Source of the DNA: Bacillota bacterium
GTDB taxonomy: Bacteria > Bacillota > Clostridia > Lachnospirales > Cellulosilyticaceae
Length of the DNA: 64,000 nt
Direction of reading: 5' to 3'
NCBI GenBank assembly: GCA_023436395.1
Contig: JAEZJJ010000040.1
Span: forward strand, 82,068-146,067
Positions 18,308-26,733 of the stretch are shown piece after piece; positions within the stretch are counted from its first letter, which is position 1, and each line of letters opens with the position of its first letter. The position numbers and the translations under genes were made by a program. The notes below the pieces were generated by a model that was given only the letters and a program-made list of their open reading frames with translations, was not told the origin of the DNA and ran no database searches.

Positions 18308-18796
18308 TTACTGAAATCTAGCTCTTATTGCTGCATCCTTTTCTGCTACTTTATCTGCCATTGACTTTTTATGAGCATATAACTTTTCTTTAAGATTAGA
18401 ATCTGCAAGTGCTAGCATTTGTACTGCTAAAATCCCCGCATTTTCAGCGCCATCAATTGCCACAGTTGCCACAGGAATACCTGGAGGCATTTGAACCATA
18501 GAAAGCAGAGAATCAAGTCCATCCATTGTGCTGGATTTAATTGGAAGACCAATTACAGGAATTGTTGTAAAGGCTGCAAGTACACCCCCAAGATGCGCTG
18601 CTTTTCCTGCTGCTGCTATAATAACACCAATCCCATTTTCTTCTGCAGTTTTTGCAAACTCCTCTGCTGCATAAGGTGTACGGTGAGCTGAAATGACTCT
18701 TACCTCTACCTCTACACCAAAATCTTTGACTACTTTTACGCCACGCTCTACTACTGTAAGATCTGAATCACTGCCCATAACAAAAGCTACTTTCAT
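18308..18796 (-). CDS. purE: N5-carboxyaminoimidazole ribonucleotide mutase
   Basis: 162 aa. Starts MKVAFVMGSDSDL; catalytic His in VISAHRTPYAAEEF; AAGKAAHLGGVLAAFTTIPVIGLPI and the SMVQMPPGIPVATVAI segment are standard for class I PurE. Class I normally needs PurK; no purK gene is in the window, so it must be elsewhere or be missing. Confidence 0.97.
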   Translation of the reverse strand: MKVAFVMGSDSDLTVVERGVKVVKDFGVEVEVRVISAHRTPYAAEEFAKTAEENGIGVIIAAAGKAAHLGGVLAAFTTIPVIGLPIKSSTMDGLDSLLSMVQMPPGIPVATVAIDGAENAGILAVQMLALADSNLKEKLYAHKKSMADKVAEKDAAIRARFQ

Positions 18797-18839
18797 AATA
18801 ACCTCCTATTTTTTCTCATTCTTATCTTTGAATACTCAC

Positions 18840-21800
18840 TTACTTAAAGTAATTAACACCAGATGTAAAGAGATTTTGCTCCTTATTGCCTGGAATATTT
18901 TTATGAACAAAGTCACCCACACGTTCACTGTGACCCATCTTACCGATAATACGTCCATCAGCTGATATAATACCTTCTATGTTATGCATACTACCGTTTA
19001 CATTCACATTACCGTCTTGACTAACAAACCCTGTTTCATCTACATATTGGCTAAATACCAGTCCTTGTGCTATTAATTCATTAAGCATTTCCTCTGGTGC
19101 CACGAAACGTCCTTCACCATGTGAAAGTGGAATTTCATGGATATCCCCTAAGTTTACCCCATTAAGCCATGGTGATTGTACACTTGTAATTTTGGTTTTA
19201 GCCATAAGAGAAATATGTTTACCAATTGTATTAAATGTAAGTGTTGGGCATTCACTATCCATTTCTCTAATTTCACCATATGGTAATAAACCAAGTTTCA
19301 CCAATACTTGGAACCCATTACAGATACCTAGCATTAAACCGTCTTCTACATATAAGTGTTCATGAATAGCTTCTTTTAATCTTTCATTTCTAAAAGTAGA
19401 AGCTATAAATTTACCACTACCATCTGGCTCATCCCCTGCTGAGAAACCACCTGGGAAAGCAATAATTTGCGCCCTCTTAACACCTTGATATAGACGTTCA
19501 ATAGACTCTTCAATGTCACTATTCGTACGATTGATAAACAGTACCTCATTCACTTTTGCCCCTGCTCTTTCAAAAGCACGTTTTGTATCTACTTCACAGT
19601 TAGTTCCTGGAAATACAGGAATAAGTACTTCTGGCTGTGCAATCTTTTGTTTAGCAATATAGATTTTTCTTTCACCAGTAAAAGTGGCATCTACTGCAGC
19701 CTGTTTATTATCTACTTTTTGAGTAAATACATTTGCTGTTGGTTTTAACATGCACTTTATCACTTCACTAATACTTAAGCTCACTTCATCTATTGCTACT
19801 ACTTTTTCTACAACAGTTTCTCCAACTACCATAAAGCAATCTTCATTCAAACCTTCTACCACTTCTGGTGCTACTTCTAATATAAGGTCTCCATAAGCCG
19901 CAACAAATGGTGCTACTTCTTTTGGTAATACTACCTTTACCCCAATTTCATTTCCAATAGCCATTTGACTAAGCGCAGCTACTACCCCACCTGCACCAAT
20001 TGCATAAGCGCTTTGTACTTTTCCTACTTTGGCAAGTTCGTATACTTTGCTATAAGCTGTATGGATCACACTAAAGTCTGGCATATAAGTGTTATCTTTT
20101 GGAATAGCTAAATAAATAAGTTTATTTCCTACTGCTTTTAAACTACCACTTATACATTCTTGTGCATCTCCTAGGTTACAAGTGAAAGAAATAAGGGTTG
20201 GTGGGACACTGATGTTTTCAAATGTACCCGACATACTATCCTTTCCTCCAATAGCGGCAAGGCCTAATTCCTTTTGTGCTTTAAGAGCACCTAATAAGGC
20301 TGCTACTGGTTTTCCCCAACTGGTCTCATCCGTTAATCTTTCAAAGTATTCTTGGAAAGAAAGATAAGTCTTCTTATAATTTGCACCTAGTGCTGTGATC
20401 TTTGCAATACTCTCTACTACTGCATAAAGGGCACCATGGAATGGAGATAGCTCTGAAAGATAAGGGTCAAAGCCGTGTGTCATATAAGTGGCTGCTGTTG
20501 TATCACCCTCTAATAATGGTACTTTAGCTACCATACCATTTTCCTTTGTTAATTGGTTTTTACCACCATATGGCATAAGCACTGAACCTGCACCAATGGT
20601 TCCATCAAATTGCATGCCTAAACCTTTTTGAAGTCCTACATTTAAGTCTTTTAATGTCTCAATAACAGCATCCTTTGTTAATTTTTTTACTTCAATTTCA
20701 ATTTCTGGTGCCATTACTTTAGCTTCTCTTTGTTGTGTCACACCAGCACTATCAAGAAAACTCCTGTCAATATTAACAACTTCCTTATCTCTCCAAGTCA
20801 TTACAAGGCGTTTTTCTTGTGTCACTTCTGCTACACAGACTGCATTTAAGTTTTCTTGATTTGCAAGATTAATCATTAGCTCTAAATCATTTTTATCTAT
20901 AGCAATTGCCATTCTCTCTTGTGATTCTGAGATAGCCAGTTCTGTTGCATCAAGTCCCATATATTTAACGGGTACAAGGTCAAGGTTAATGCGAAGGCCT
21001 TCCGCAATCTCCCCAATTGCAACACATACCCCACCAGCACCAAAGTCATTACAACGAATAATACGCTTAGAAAACTCAGGGTTTCTAAATAATCTTTGGA
21101 GTTTTCTCTCTTCTACTGGGTTTCCTTTTTGTACCTCAGAGCCACATGTATGTAAAGATTCTTCTGTATGTTCTTTAGATGAACCTGTAGCACCACCACA
21201 ACCATCACGACCTGTTGCACCACCTAGAAGTAAAATCACATTACCGGCTACAGGTTCTTCATGTTTGACATGTGAACGTTTCACTGCACCTACTACTGCA
21301 CCTACTTCTAATCGTTTTGCTTTATAGCCTGGGTGATAATATTCTTTTACTTCACCTGTTGCAAGTCCAATTTGATTACCATAGGCACTGTAGCCATTTG
21401 CAGCTGTTTTTGTAATAACACGTTGTGGTAATTTACCTGCCATTGTGTTTTCTAAAGATTCATTAGGATCTGCCGCACCTGTTACACGCATAGCTTGGTA
21501 TACATAGCTACGTCCTGAAAGAGGGTCACGAATAGCACCTCCAAGGCAGGTTGCTGCACCTCCAAATGGTTCAATTTCCGTTGGATGATTATGTGTTTCA
21601 TTTTTAAATAGGATCAGGTATTCTTCATCTCTTCCGTCCACTTTAATATTATCAACAATTGTACAAGCATTGATTTCTGCTGTTTCAAATAACTCTTTTA
21701 GTCCACCCTGAGCCTTTAGATGTTTAACAATAATGGTTGCCATGTCCATTAGGCATACCTTCTTATTGGTACGACCTAAGTCCTCACGCATCCCATAATA

Positions 21801-22556
21801 TTCATCCAATGCTGCTTTAATAGGTACTGCATACTCACCGTCTTCAATTTCAATCTTAGTAAGTTCTGTCATAAAAGTGGTATGACGACAATGATCTGAC
21901 CAATAAGTATCTACTACCTTTAATTCTGTAAAACTAGGATTCCTATTAATCCCTTTAAAGTAATTTTGAAAATAGATAAGGTCATCAAGATTCATAGCTA
22001 AACCTTGTTCTCTTCTAAAGCTTTCTAATGCCACTTCATCAAGATTGATAAAATCACTTAGTATCTTTACATCTTGTGGTACCGGATAAGTCATATCTAA
22101 ACTTTCTACTGGTTCTAAAGATACTTCTTCTGCTTCTACAGGATTAATAACATGTTTTTTAATTTTTGCTAATTCTTCATCTGTTAATTCTCCCTCCACA
22201 ATGTATACTCTTGCTGTTCTCACTTTAGGATTAAGGGAGCTATCAATAATACGAATGCATTGCTCACAGGAATCTGCTCTTTGATCATATTGACCTGTTA
22301 AATAGCTGACTGCAAAAGCTTTTCCACTTGTTATCTTAAGTTCTTTTGCTAGTATATCTGATTGAGGTTCTGAAAAAATAGTATTTAAGGCTTTTTCATA
22401 AGCCTCCTCCGTAATATGCTCAATATCATATCTATTTAAAATTCTTACCCTCTTAACTGCTTCAATATGTAAAAACTCCTTAAGTTCACTCTCCATACGC
22501 TTTGCTTCTACATCAAAACCATCCTTTTTCTCTACATATACTCTGAAAACACTCAT
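18840..22556 (-). CDS. purL: phosphoribosylformylglycinamidine synthase, single-chain
   Basis: 1238-residue FGAM synthase (step 4) combining the synthetase halves with a C-terminal glutaminase. This large single-chain form is typical of Clostridia and Proteobacteria and contrasts with the PurS-PurQ-PurL complex of Bacillus. Seen: FKNETHNHPTEIEPFGGAAT in the first synthetase half, GGKDSMSGTF in the second, and in the glutaminase VFPGTNCEVD, the nucleophile in GICNGFQVLVKLG and the SHGEGRF motif. AAGGGG is seven bases before the ATG. First gene of the operon, read from the promoter at 22600-22628. Confidence 0.97.
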   Translation of the reverse strand: MSVFRVYVEKKDGFDVEAKRMESELKEFLHIEAVKRVRILNRYDIEHITEEAYEKALNTIFSEPQSDILAKELKITSGKAFAVSYLTGQYDQRADSCEQCIRIIDSSLNPKVRTARVYIVEGELTDEELAKIKKHVINPVEAEEVSLEPVESLDMTYPVPQDVKILSDFINLDEVALESFRREQGLAMNLDDLIYFQNYFKGINRNPSFTELKVVDTYWSDHCRHTTFMTELTKIEIEDGEYAVPIKAALDEYYGMREDLGRTNKKVCLMDMATIIVKHLKAQGGLKELFETAEINACTIVDNIKVDGRDEEYLILFKNETHNHPTEIEPFGGAATCLGGAIRDPLSGRSYVYQAMRVTGAADPNESLENTMAGKLPQRVITKTAANGYSAYGNQIGLATGEVKEYYHPGYKAKRLEVGAVVGAVKRSHVKHEEPVAGNVILLLGGATGRDGCGGATGSSKEHTEESLHTCGSEVQKGNPVEERKLQRLFRNPEFSKRIIRCNDFGAGGVCVAIGEIAEGLRINLDLVPVKYMGLDATELAISESQERMAIAIDKNDLELMINLANQENLNAVCVAEVTQEKRLVMTWRDKEVVNIDRSFLDSAGVTQQREAKVMAPEIEIEVKKLTKDAVIETLKDLNVGLQKGLGMQFDGTIGAGSVLMPYGGKNQLTKENGMVAKVPLLEGDTTAATYMTHGFDPYLSELSPFHGALYAVVESIAKITALGANYKKTYLSFQEYFERLTDETSWGKPVAALLGALKAQKELGLAAIGGKDSMSGTFENISVPPTLISFTCNLGDAQECISGSLKAVGNKLIYLAIPKDNTYMPDFSVIHTAYSKVYELAKVGKVQSAYAIGAGGVVAALSQMAIGNEIGVKVVLPKEVAPFVAAYGDLILEVAPEVVEGLNEDCFMVVGETVVEKVVAIDEVSLSISEVIKCMLKPTANVFTQKVDNKQAAVDATFTGERKIYIAKQKIAQPEVLIPVFPGTNCEVDTKRAFERAGAKVNEVLFINRTNSDIEESIERLYQGVKRAQIIAFPGGFSAGDEPDGSGKFIASTFRNERLKEAIHEHLYVEDGLMLGICNGFQVLVKLGLLPYGEIREMDSECPTLTFNTIGKHISLMAKTKITSVQSPWLNGVNLGDIHEIPLSHGEGRFVAPEEMLNELIAQGLVFSQYVDETGFVSQDGNVNVNGSMHNIEGIISADGRIIGKMGHSERVGDFVHKNIPGNKEQNLFTSGVNYFK

Positions 22557-22599
22557 CGTGGTTCCCCTTTCATAAGAATTAACCTTTATAACTATTTAA

Positions 22600-22628
22600 A
22601 GATTAACACAATTAATATAATGCGTCAA
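22600..22628 (-). promoter_or_regulatory. sigma-A type promoter of the purine operon
   Basis: On the minus strand TTGACG (22623-22628), exactly 17 bases, TAATCT (22600-22605). It lies 45 bases before the purL start and directly next to the PurBox-like sites. The predicted 5' leader is only about 35 nt, too short for a guanine riboswitch. Confidence 0.8.
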
Positions 22629-22630
22629 TT

Positions 22631-22676
22631 AAAATCGAACATTAATTTTGCTTAACTTAATATAGTTCGATTTTTT
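22631..22676. promoter_or_regulatory. inverted PurBox-like pair upstream of purL
   Basis: AAAATCGAACATT (22631-22643) and the inverted TATAGTTCGATTTT (22661-22674). The CGAAC/GTTCG cores are 24 bases apart. Bacillus PurR binds AWWWCCGAACWWT boxes as an inverted pair with about 16-17 bases between boxes, upstream of the -35, just as here. The core differs by one base (TCGAAC for CCGAAC). A third copy, TTTTTCGAACATT, lies at 22735-22747. No purR gene is in the window. Confidence 0.6.
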
Positions 22677-22833
22677 CTTTTCATAAAAGGACATATACAG
22701 TTTTTTAGTGTTTATAGTTAATGTATCATCTATTTTTTTCGAACATTACACTCTCCATTATGAATTTTATTCCCGAGACTTTCGCCTTATCTTTGTATTT
22801 TTATCAAATATATTTTTATTTATTGTAATAAGC

Positions 22834-22862
22834 AAAAAGAAGGCACCTTTTATGGCACCTTC
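22834..22862 (-). terminator. terminator of the spoIIA-sigF operon
   Basis: On the minus strand GAAGGTGCC pairs with GGTGCCTTC (two G-U pairs) around a 6-nt loop, followed by TTTTT. It ends about 35 bases after the sigF stop codon. Confidence 0.85.
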
Positions 22863-22895
22863 TCTATTCTAAATAAACTTTTCATTAATAGAAAT

Positions 22896-23615
22896 CTAGT
22901 TTCCTAACATTTCTTTCATTTTTTTTAATATACGCTTTTCTATTCTTGATACTTGTACCTGGGAGATTTCTAATGCACTTGCAATTTCCGTTTGTGTACG
23001 GTCTTCAAAATAGCGCATATGAATAATCTCTCGTTCTACTGGCAATAATCGCTCAATTAGTTCAGTTAGAATCATCTTATCTACTATACTATTTTGAATC
23101 GTTGGCATTTCATCGATTTTATCTGATAATGTAATAGGCTTGCCATCTCCTTGATAAATTACAGCATTTAGAGATTCTACCTCTGCATTAGATTCTAATG
23201 CTTCTACTACTTCCTCTACTTGTAAATCAAGACCAGCTGCAATTTCTCCTATTGTGGGTTCTCTATTAAGTTCTCTGATTAGCTCGTCCTTTACTAGTCT
23301 TACTTTATAGGCTGTTTCCTTAAGTGAGCGACTCACCTTAATCATACCATCATCTCGCAAAAAGCGTTTAATTTCTCCTACAATCATTGGTACTGCATAA
23401 GTAGAAAATTTCACATTAAAACTTAAATCAAACTTATCAATACTTTTTAGAAGTCCAATACTTCCTATTTGAAACAAATCTTCCATATCATATCCACGAT
23501 TACTAAATCGTCGTACTAAACTCCATACTAACCCTAAGTTTTCTTGTACTAATATGTTTTTGGATACTTCATCACCTTGTTGTGCACGCTGTATGAGTTC
23601 TAAGGTATGATCCAT
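22896..23615 (-). CDS. sigF: forespore-specific RNA polymerase sigma factor SigF
   Basis: 239 aa. Region 2 has ENLGLVWSLVRRF and DLFQIGSIGLLKSIDKFDLSF followed by FSTYAVPMIVGEIKRFLRDDG; region 4 ends with the helix-turn-helix TEIASALEISQVQVSRIEKR. Its position behind spoIIAA and spoIIAB identifies it as sigma F, the first compartment-specific sigma factor in the forespore, held inactive by SpoIIAB until asymmetric division. Last gene of the operon. Confidence 0.97.
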   Translation of the reverse strand: MDHTLELIQRAQQGDEVSKNILVQENLGLVWSLVRRFSNRGYDMEDLFQIGSIGLLKSIDKFDLSFNVKFSTYAVPMIVGEIKRFLRDDGMIKVSRSLKETAYKVRLVKDELIRELNREPTIGEIAAGLDLQVEEVVEALESNAEVESLNAVIYQGDGKPITLSDKIDEMPTIQNSIVDKMILTELIERLLPVEREIIHMRYFEDRTQTEIASALEISQVQVSRIEKRILKKMKEMLGN

Positions 23616-23638
23616 AATATCCCACCTTTTCCTCGGGC

Positions 23639-24067
23639 TTAGACCGCGAGAGATCTTTTCATTTTTACCGTAGTTCCTTTGCCCAATTGTGAGAATACCT
23701 TAACCTCATCCATCATGGATTGCATAACCGTAAATCCTAGACCTGCTCTTTCTTCTTCTAATGAAGTGGTATAAAGTGCTGTCATAGCATCTTCTACATT
23801 CAGTATGCCTTTCCCCTCGTCCACAATTTCTATTTCTATATCGCGCTCTTCATAAGCACATTTGATAGTAATCAAACCATCTTCTTTATTATTATATCCA
23901 TGAATAATACAATTTGTAACAGCTTCTGATACGGCCATTTTAATATCATAAAGTTCCTCAACAGTTGGATCAAGTTGAGAAACAAATGAACTAACTGCCA
24001 CCCTAGCAAACCCCTCATTAATTGAGTTACTTGCAAACTGTATTTGTATCTGATTTTTCTTTGGCAC
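23639..24067 (-). CDS. spoIIAB: anti-sigma F factor SpoIIAB
   Basis: About 142 residues from a GTG at 24065-24067, chosen because a G-rich ribosome binding site precedes it and the product (M)PKKNQIQIQFASNSINEG aligns with SpoIIAB N-termini; an upstream in-frame TTG at 24100 is less likely. It is a GHKL ATPase/kinase: N-box EAVTNCIIHGYNN, G1 box DEGKGI, and AGLGFTVMQSMMD. It binds sigma F or phosphorylates SpoIIAA. Confidence 0.95.
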   Translation of the reverse strand: MPKKNQIQIQFASNSINEGFARVAVSSFVSQLDPTVEELYDIKMAVSEAVTNCIIHGYNNKEDGLITIKCAYEERDIEIEIVDEGKGILNVEDAMTALYTTSLEEERAGLGFTVMQSMMDEVKVFSQLGKGTTVKMKRSLAV

Positions 24068-24092
24068 TTTCCTGCCCCCCTCGCATCTAAGC

Positions 24093-24440
24093 TTAAGCAA
24101 AAGCTGCTAATGCTTCCAGTGCTTCTTGTTTGCTATTATAGGTTTTCATTAGCTTACAAATACCTGACATATTCAAGATACGTCCTGCTTCTCTTGATAC
24201 ATTATATAATCCAATGCATCCCCCACATATAGCTACACTTCTGTATCTTCCCATTAGCATACCTATACCTGAGCTATCCATAAAATTCACTTTTTCAAAA
24301 TCAAAAAGCAAATCTCTTGCTCTATTTTTTTGGTATTCTCTATCAACCTCGCGTCTAATGTCAACGCAAGTATGGTGGTCAATCTCTCCTTCTAAGACTA
24401 CCACTAATGTTCGCTCCACCATGATAAATTCCATTCTCAA
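24093..24440 (-). CDS. spoIIAA: anti-sigma F factor antagonist SpoIIAA
   Basis: 115-residue STAS-domain protein. The phosphorylation site is Ser57 in FMDSSGIGMLMGRY; LEGEIDHHTCVDIRREVD is the typical N-terminal part. The likely start is TTG at 24438-24440, ten bases after AAGGAGG; the next ATG (24434) is 16 bases away. Dephosphorylated SpoIIAA sequesters SpoIIAB and frees sigma F. First gene of the operon. Confidence 0.95.
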   Translation of the reverse strand: MRMEFIMVERTLVVVLEGEIDHHTCVDIRREVDREYQKNRARDLLFDFEKVNFMDSSGIGMLMGRYRSVAICGGCIGLYNVSREAGRILNMSGICKLMKTYNSKQEALEALAAFA

Positions 24441-24454
24441 TGCACTCGTGCCTC

Positions 24455-24477
24455 CTTATCAATATTCTCTTGATAAG
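24455..24477. repeat. palindrome over the spoIIA transcription start
   Basis: CTTATCAA (24455-24462), 7 bases, TTGATAAG (24470-24477): perfect 8-bp arms. One arm overlaps the -10 hexamer and the other overlaps the ribosome binding site AAGGAGG (24451-24457). It could be an operator or, in RNA, a hairpin that masks the binding site. Confidence 0.6.
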
Positions 24478-24504
24478 TATAACTAATTTACCAGTAATTG
24501 TCAA
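24476..24504 (-). promoter_or_regulatory. near-consensus sigma-A promoter of spoIIA
   Basis: On the minus strand TTGACA (24499-24504), 17 bases, TATACT (24476-24481). This is almost perfect for the vegetative sigma factor. In Bacillus spoIIA is read by sigma H; I could not fit a sigma-H consensus here. Confidence 0.8.
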
Positions 24505-24571
24505 TATTTTTCCAATTATTTACTACAAAATATCTTTTTATGTTTTGTATGTATATAAGGCACTTTTCTTT

Positions 24572-25951
24572 TTATCCCTGAACAAGTTTTTGCTCAGCAC
24601 GTCTGGCATCTTTCGTATTCGGAAATTCTGCTATGAGTTTGCGAAAATAATTTTGCGCTTCACTAGTATTTCCTAACTTTTCTTCTGTCTCTCCCAAATA
24701 ATACAAGCTTTTTCTAGCTTCATCTGAGGCCAATTCATATATAAGAACAGCTTCTAACTTTGCCTTAGCCCCTATATAATCTTCTGAAATATACAGTTGA
24801 TAACCTTCATTATAAAGCACTTGTGCTGCACTATGATAGCATTCTTCTTTAAGCGCCTCATAAATACTCTTATCCTCCTCCTTTAGTAGGGAAGGTGCTA
24901 TATTATATAAAGCTTCTGCGGCTGCTACATAGTTTCTTTCATCCTTTTGTCTTTGGGCAATATTTAGCTTGTCTTTTTGTACATAAATACCTAATTGCTT
25001 CTCGTAATCCTCTACCTCTAATTTCAACTTTCTATTTTCTGTTTCTAACGCTGATACTTCAACCTTTGTTTCCTTAACCATTTCACTTAATTGATTATTA
25101 AGTTCCTCTTGTCTATCTGTAAGCCTAGCAATTTCTTGTTCATATGCACTTACTTCGTTAGGTTGAATCAAAAAATGATAGATAACAAACATTGCTGCAA
25201 TCCCTATTATAAAATAGGCTACTGAACACTTCAGGAAGCTACTTCTATCAATTACTCCTGCAGGTTTTACACGCTTAGTAGAAGTTTTAGTTGGAACATA
25301 CTCTAGCTCATAAGGTTGGATAGTATCAGTATCTTCTCCACTAAGTACTTTAAAATATCTGAGTGCTTCTGGATGACCTCGATCTACTACAAGAGCTCCC
25401 TTAATTTGTTCATTAGCTTTATAAAACTGCTTATCTTGCATATAGCACAATCCTAATAAAACCTTAGCTTCTACAAACTTAGGATTCATACTCACAGCTT
25501 TTTTTAATCTGATAATGGCTACATCTGAGTTTTTTTGTTTTAAGTATTCTAGTGATTTATTATAGAGATGAATAACTTCCTTATAATTGACCAATTGCTT
25601 AGGTGATTTTTGAATCTCCTTAATATAGTGAGCCGATAATTCATCTTCCTTATTAAAGGAATGACTAATAATCCATTCTTTTAAAGCTTCCCCTATTCTT
25701 CCTAGTTCAAAGTAAATAAGTCCTAATAAATTTCTTGCCTCTGTATTATATTTATTAAAATAGATTGCCTTCTCTAAATAATTCATTGCTACTGTTAAAT
25801 TCTTTTCTTGTGCAGCATAATACCCCTTATTATAATAGACAGCACTTTTCTCCCAAATTTCTTTAACCCACTGTGTTTTTCGATAACAAGTATGGCAATA
25901 GACATCATGTTTTATTTTGCTCCCACAATACGGACATACATACTCCATCAT
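24572..25951 (-). CDS. zinc-ribbon, TPR and coiled-coil membrane protein
   Basis: 459 residues. An N-terminal zinc ribbon (Cys6, Cys9, Cys19, Cys22) is followed by TPR-like helices (about 30-200), one membrane segment (FIIGIAAMFVIYHFL, about 243-262), a coiled coil (about 268-320) and further TPR repeats to the end. The layout suggests an anchored scaffold with TPRs on both sides of the membrane, or inside-out topology. Function unknown. Its ATG shares a base with the stop of the small gene upstream, so both are co-translated. The position next to spoIIA may be coincidental. Confidence 0.8.
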   Translation of the reverse strand: MMEYVCPYCGSKIKHDVYCHTCYRKTQWVKEIWEKSAVYYNKGYYAAQEKNLTVAMNYLEKAIYFNKYNTEARNLLGLIYFELGRIGEALKEWIISHSFNKEDELSAHYIKEIQKSPKQLVNYKEVIHLYNKSLEYLKQKNSDVAIIRLKKAVSMNPKFVEAKVLLGLCYMQDKQFYKANEQIKGALVVDRGHPEALRYFKVLSGEDTDTIQPYELEYVPTKTSTKRVKPAGVIDRSSFLKCSVAYFIIGIAAMFVIYHFLIQPNEVSAYEQEIARLTDRQEELNNQLSEMVKETKVEVSALETENRKLKLEVEDYEKQLGIYVQKDKLNIAQRQKDERNYVAAAEALYNIAPSLLKEEDKSIYEALKEECYHSAAQVLYNEGYQLYISEDYIGAKAKLEAVLIYELASDEARKSLYYLGETEEKLGNTSEAQNYFRKLIAEFPNTKDARRAEQKLVQG

Positions 25952-26124
25952 TATTCCCCATCCTTCATTTCTCTTCCGCTACTTGCTTCATTATATACGT
26001 CATGTTCAAAAAACTTAAATATGTCAATAATATCCTTCATCGCTTCCCCCTCTATATGCTCTTCGATATGGTTCACATTTAAGATTGGTTTGAATTTTTC
26101 TAATTCCTTCTCAAAATTAATCAT
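25951..26124 (-). CDS. small acidic protein, 57 aa, unknown
   Basis: Begins MINFEKELEKFKPILNVN and ends GREMKDGE. AAGGG precedes the ATG by five bases, and the stop codon overlaps the start of the downstream zinc-ribbon/TPR gene (TAATG), which strongly supports a real, coupled gene. Rich in Glu and Lys, mostly helical, no membrane segment. I do not recognise a family; a partner of the membrane TPR protein is a reasonable guess. Confidence 0.7.
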   Translation of the reverse strand: MINFEKELEKFKPILNVNHIEEHIEGEAMKDIIDIFKFFEHDVYNEASSGREMKDGE

Positions 26125-26285
26125 TTTATCCCTTCTTTCTTATTTATATTTGAAATATATATAAAGTTTGTCAATTATACTTATTTTATAGTACAACTTA
26201 CCTTGTTGTTTATCAATATAAATTCTTTAAATCTATTTAATTTTTTAATTCATAATATAATTCTTATTCATTTATTTATCACGAC

Positions 26286-26314
26286 TTGACAGTTCTCCTA
26301 AAACTCTGTACCCT
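26286..26314 (+). promoter_or_regulatory. candidate promoter of the ArsR-aminotransferase pair
   Basis: TTGACA (26286-26291), 17 bases, TACCCT (26309-26314). The -35 is perfect, the -10 weak. A short imperfect palindrome with ATGTG/CACAT arms follows (near 26328-26341) and could be the regulator's own operator. Confidence 0.4.
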
Positions 26315-26359
26315 AAATATTAAAATAATGTGTCTTCACATAATAAAGAGGTGTTGATA

Positions 26360-26716
26360 ATGTCCCAAAAAATAGATACTTGTACTTGTACTATCATTCA
26401 TGAGGATATCGTACAAGCTGCTTATGAAGCTATGCTTCCCCTAGAAACTACTAGTAGCCTAGCTGAACTTTTTAAAATTTTTGGTGATGCTACACGTATT
26501 CGGATTCTAAATGCTTTGAAATGTTCAGAGATGTGCGTATGTGACCTCGCTGCTTGCTTAAATATGACACATTCAGCTATTTCACATCAGCTTCGCGTTT
26601 TAAAGGCCTATAATCTTGTAAAGGCACGTAAAGAAGGGAAGGTAGTTTATTACTCTCTCGCCGACTCCCATGTTACTGCAATACTGAATACTGGTCTTGA
26701 ACATATTAATGAATAA
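26360..26716 (+). CDS. ArsR/SmtB-family metal-responsive repressor (CadC-like)
   Basis: 118 residues from ATG 26360, six bases after GAGGTG; a longer GTG reading from 26330 has no binding site. The winged helix covers about 30-105. Cys pairs in DTCTCTIIHEDIV at the N-terminus and EMCVCDLA in helix 3 match the four-Cys cadmium/lead site of CadC. A second Asp/His set at the C-terminus (DSHVTAIL...LEH) matches the zinc-type site. It should repress its own transcript until metal binds. No CadA or other efflux gene is adjacent; the only partner is the aminotransferase 17 bases downstream. Confidence 0.88.
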   Translation: MSQKIDTCTCTIIHEDIVQAAYEAMLPLETTSSLAELFKIFGDATRIRILNALKCSEMCVCDLAACLNMTHSAISHQLRVLKAYNLVKARKEGKVVYYSLADSHVTAILNTGLEHINE

Positions 26717-26733
26717 GTAAAGGTGGAGAATCA

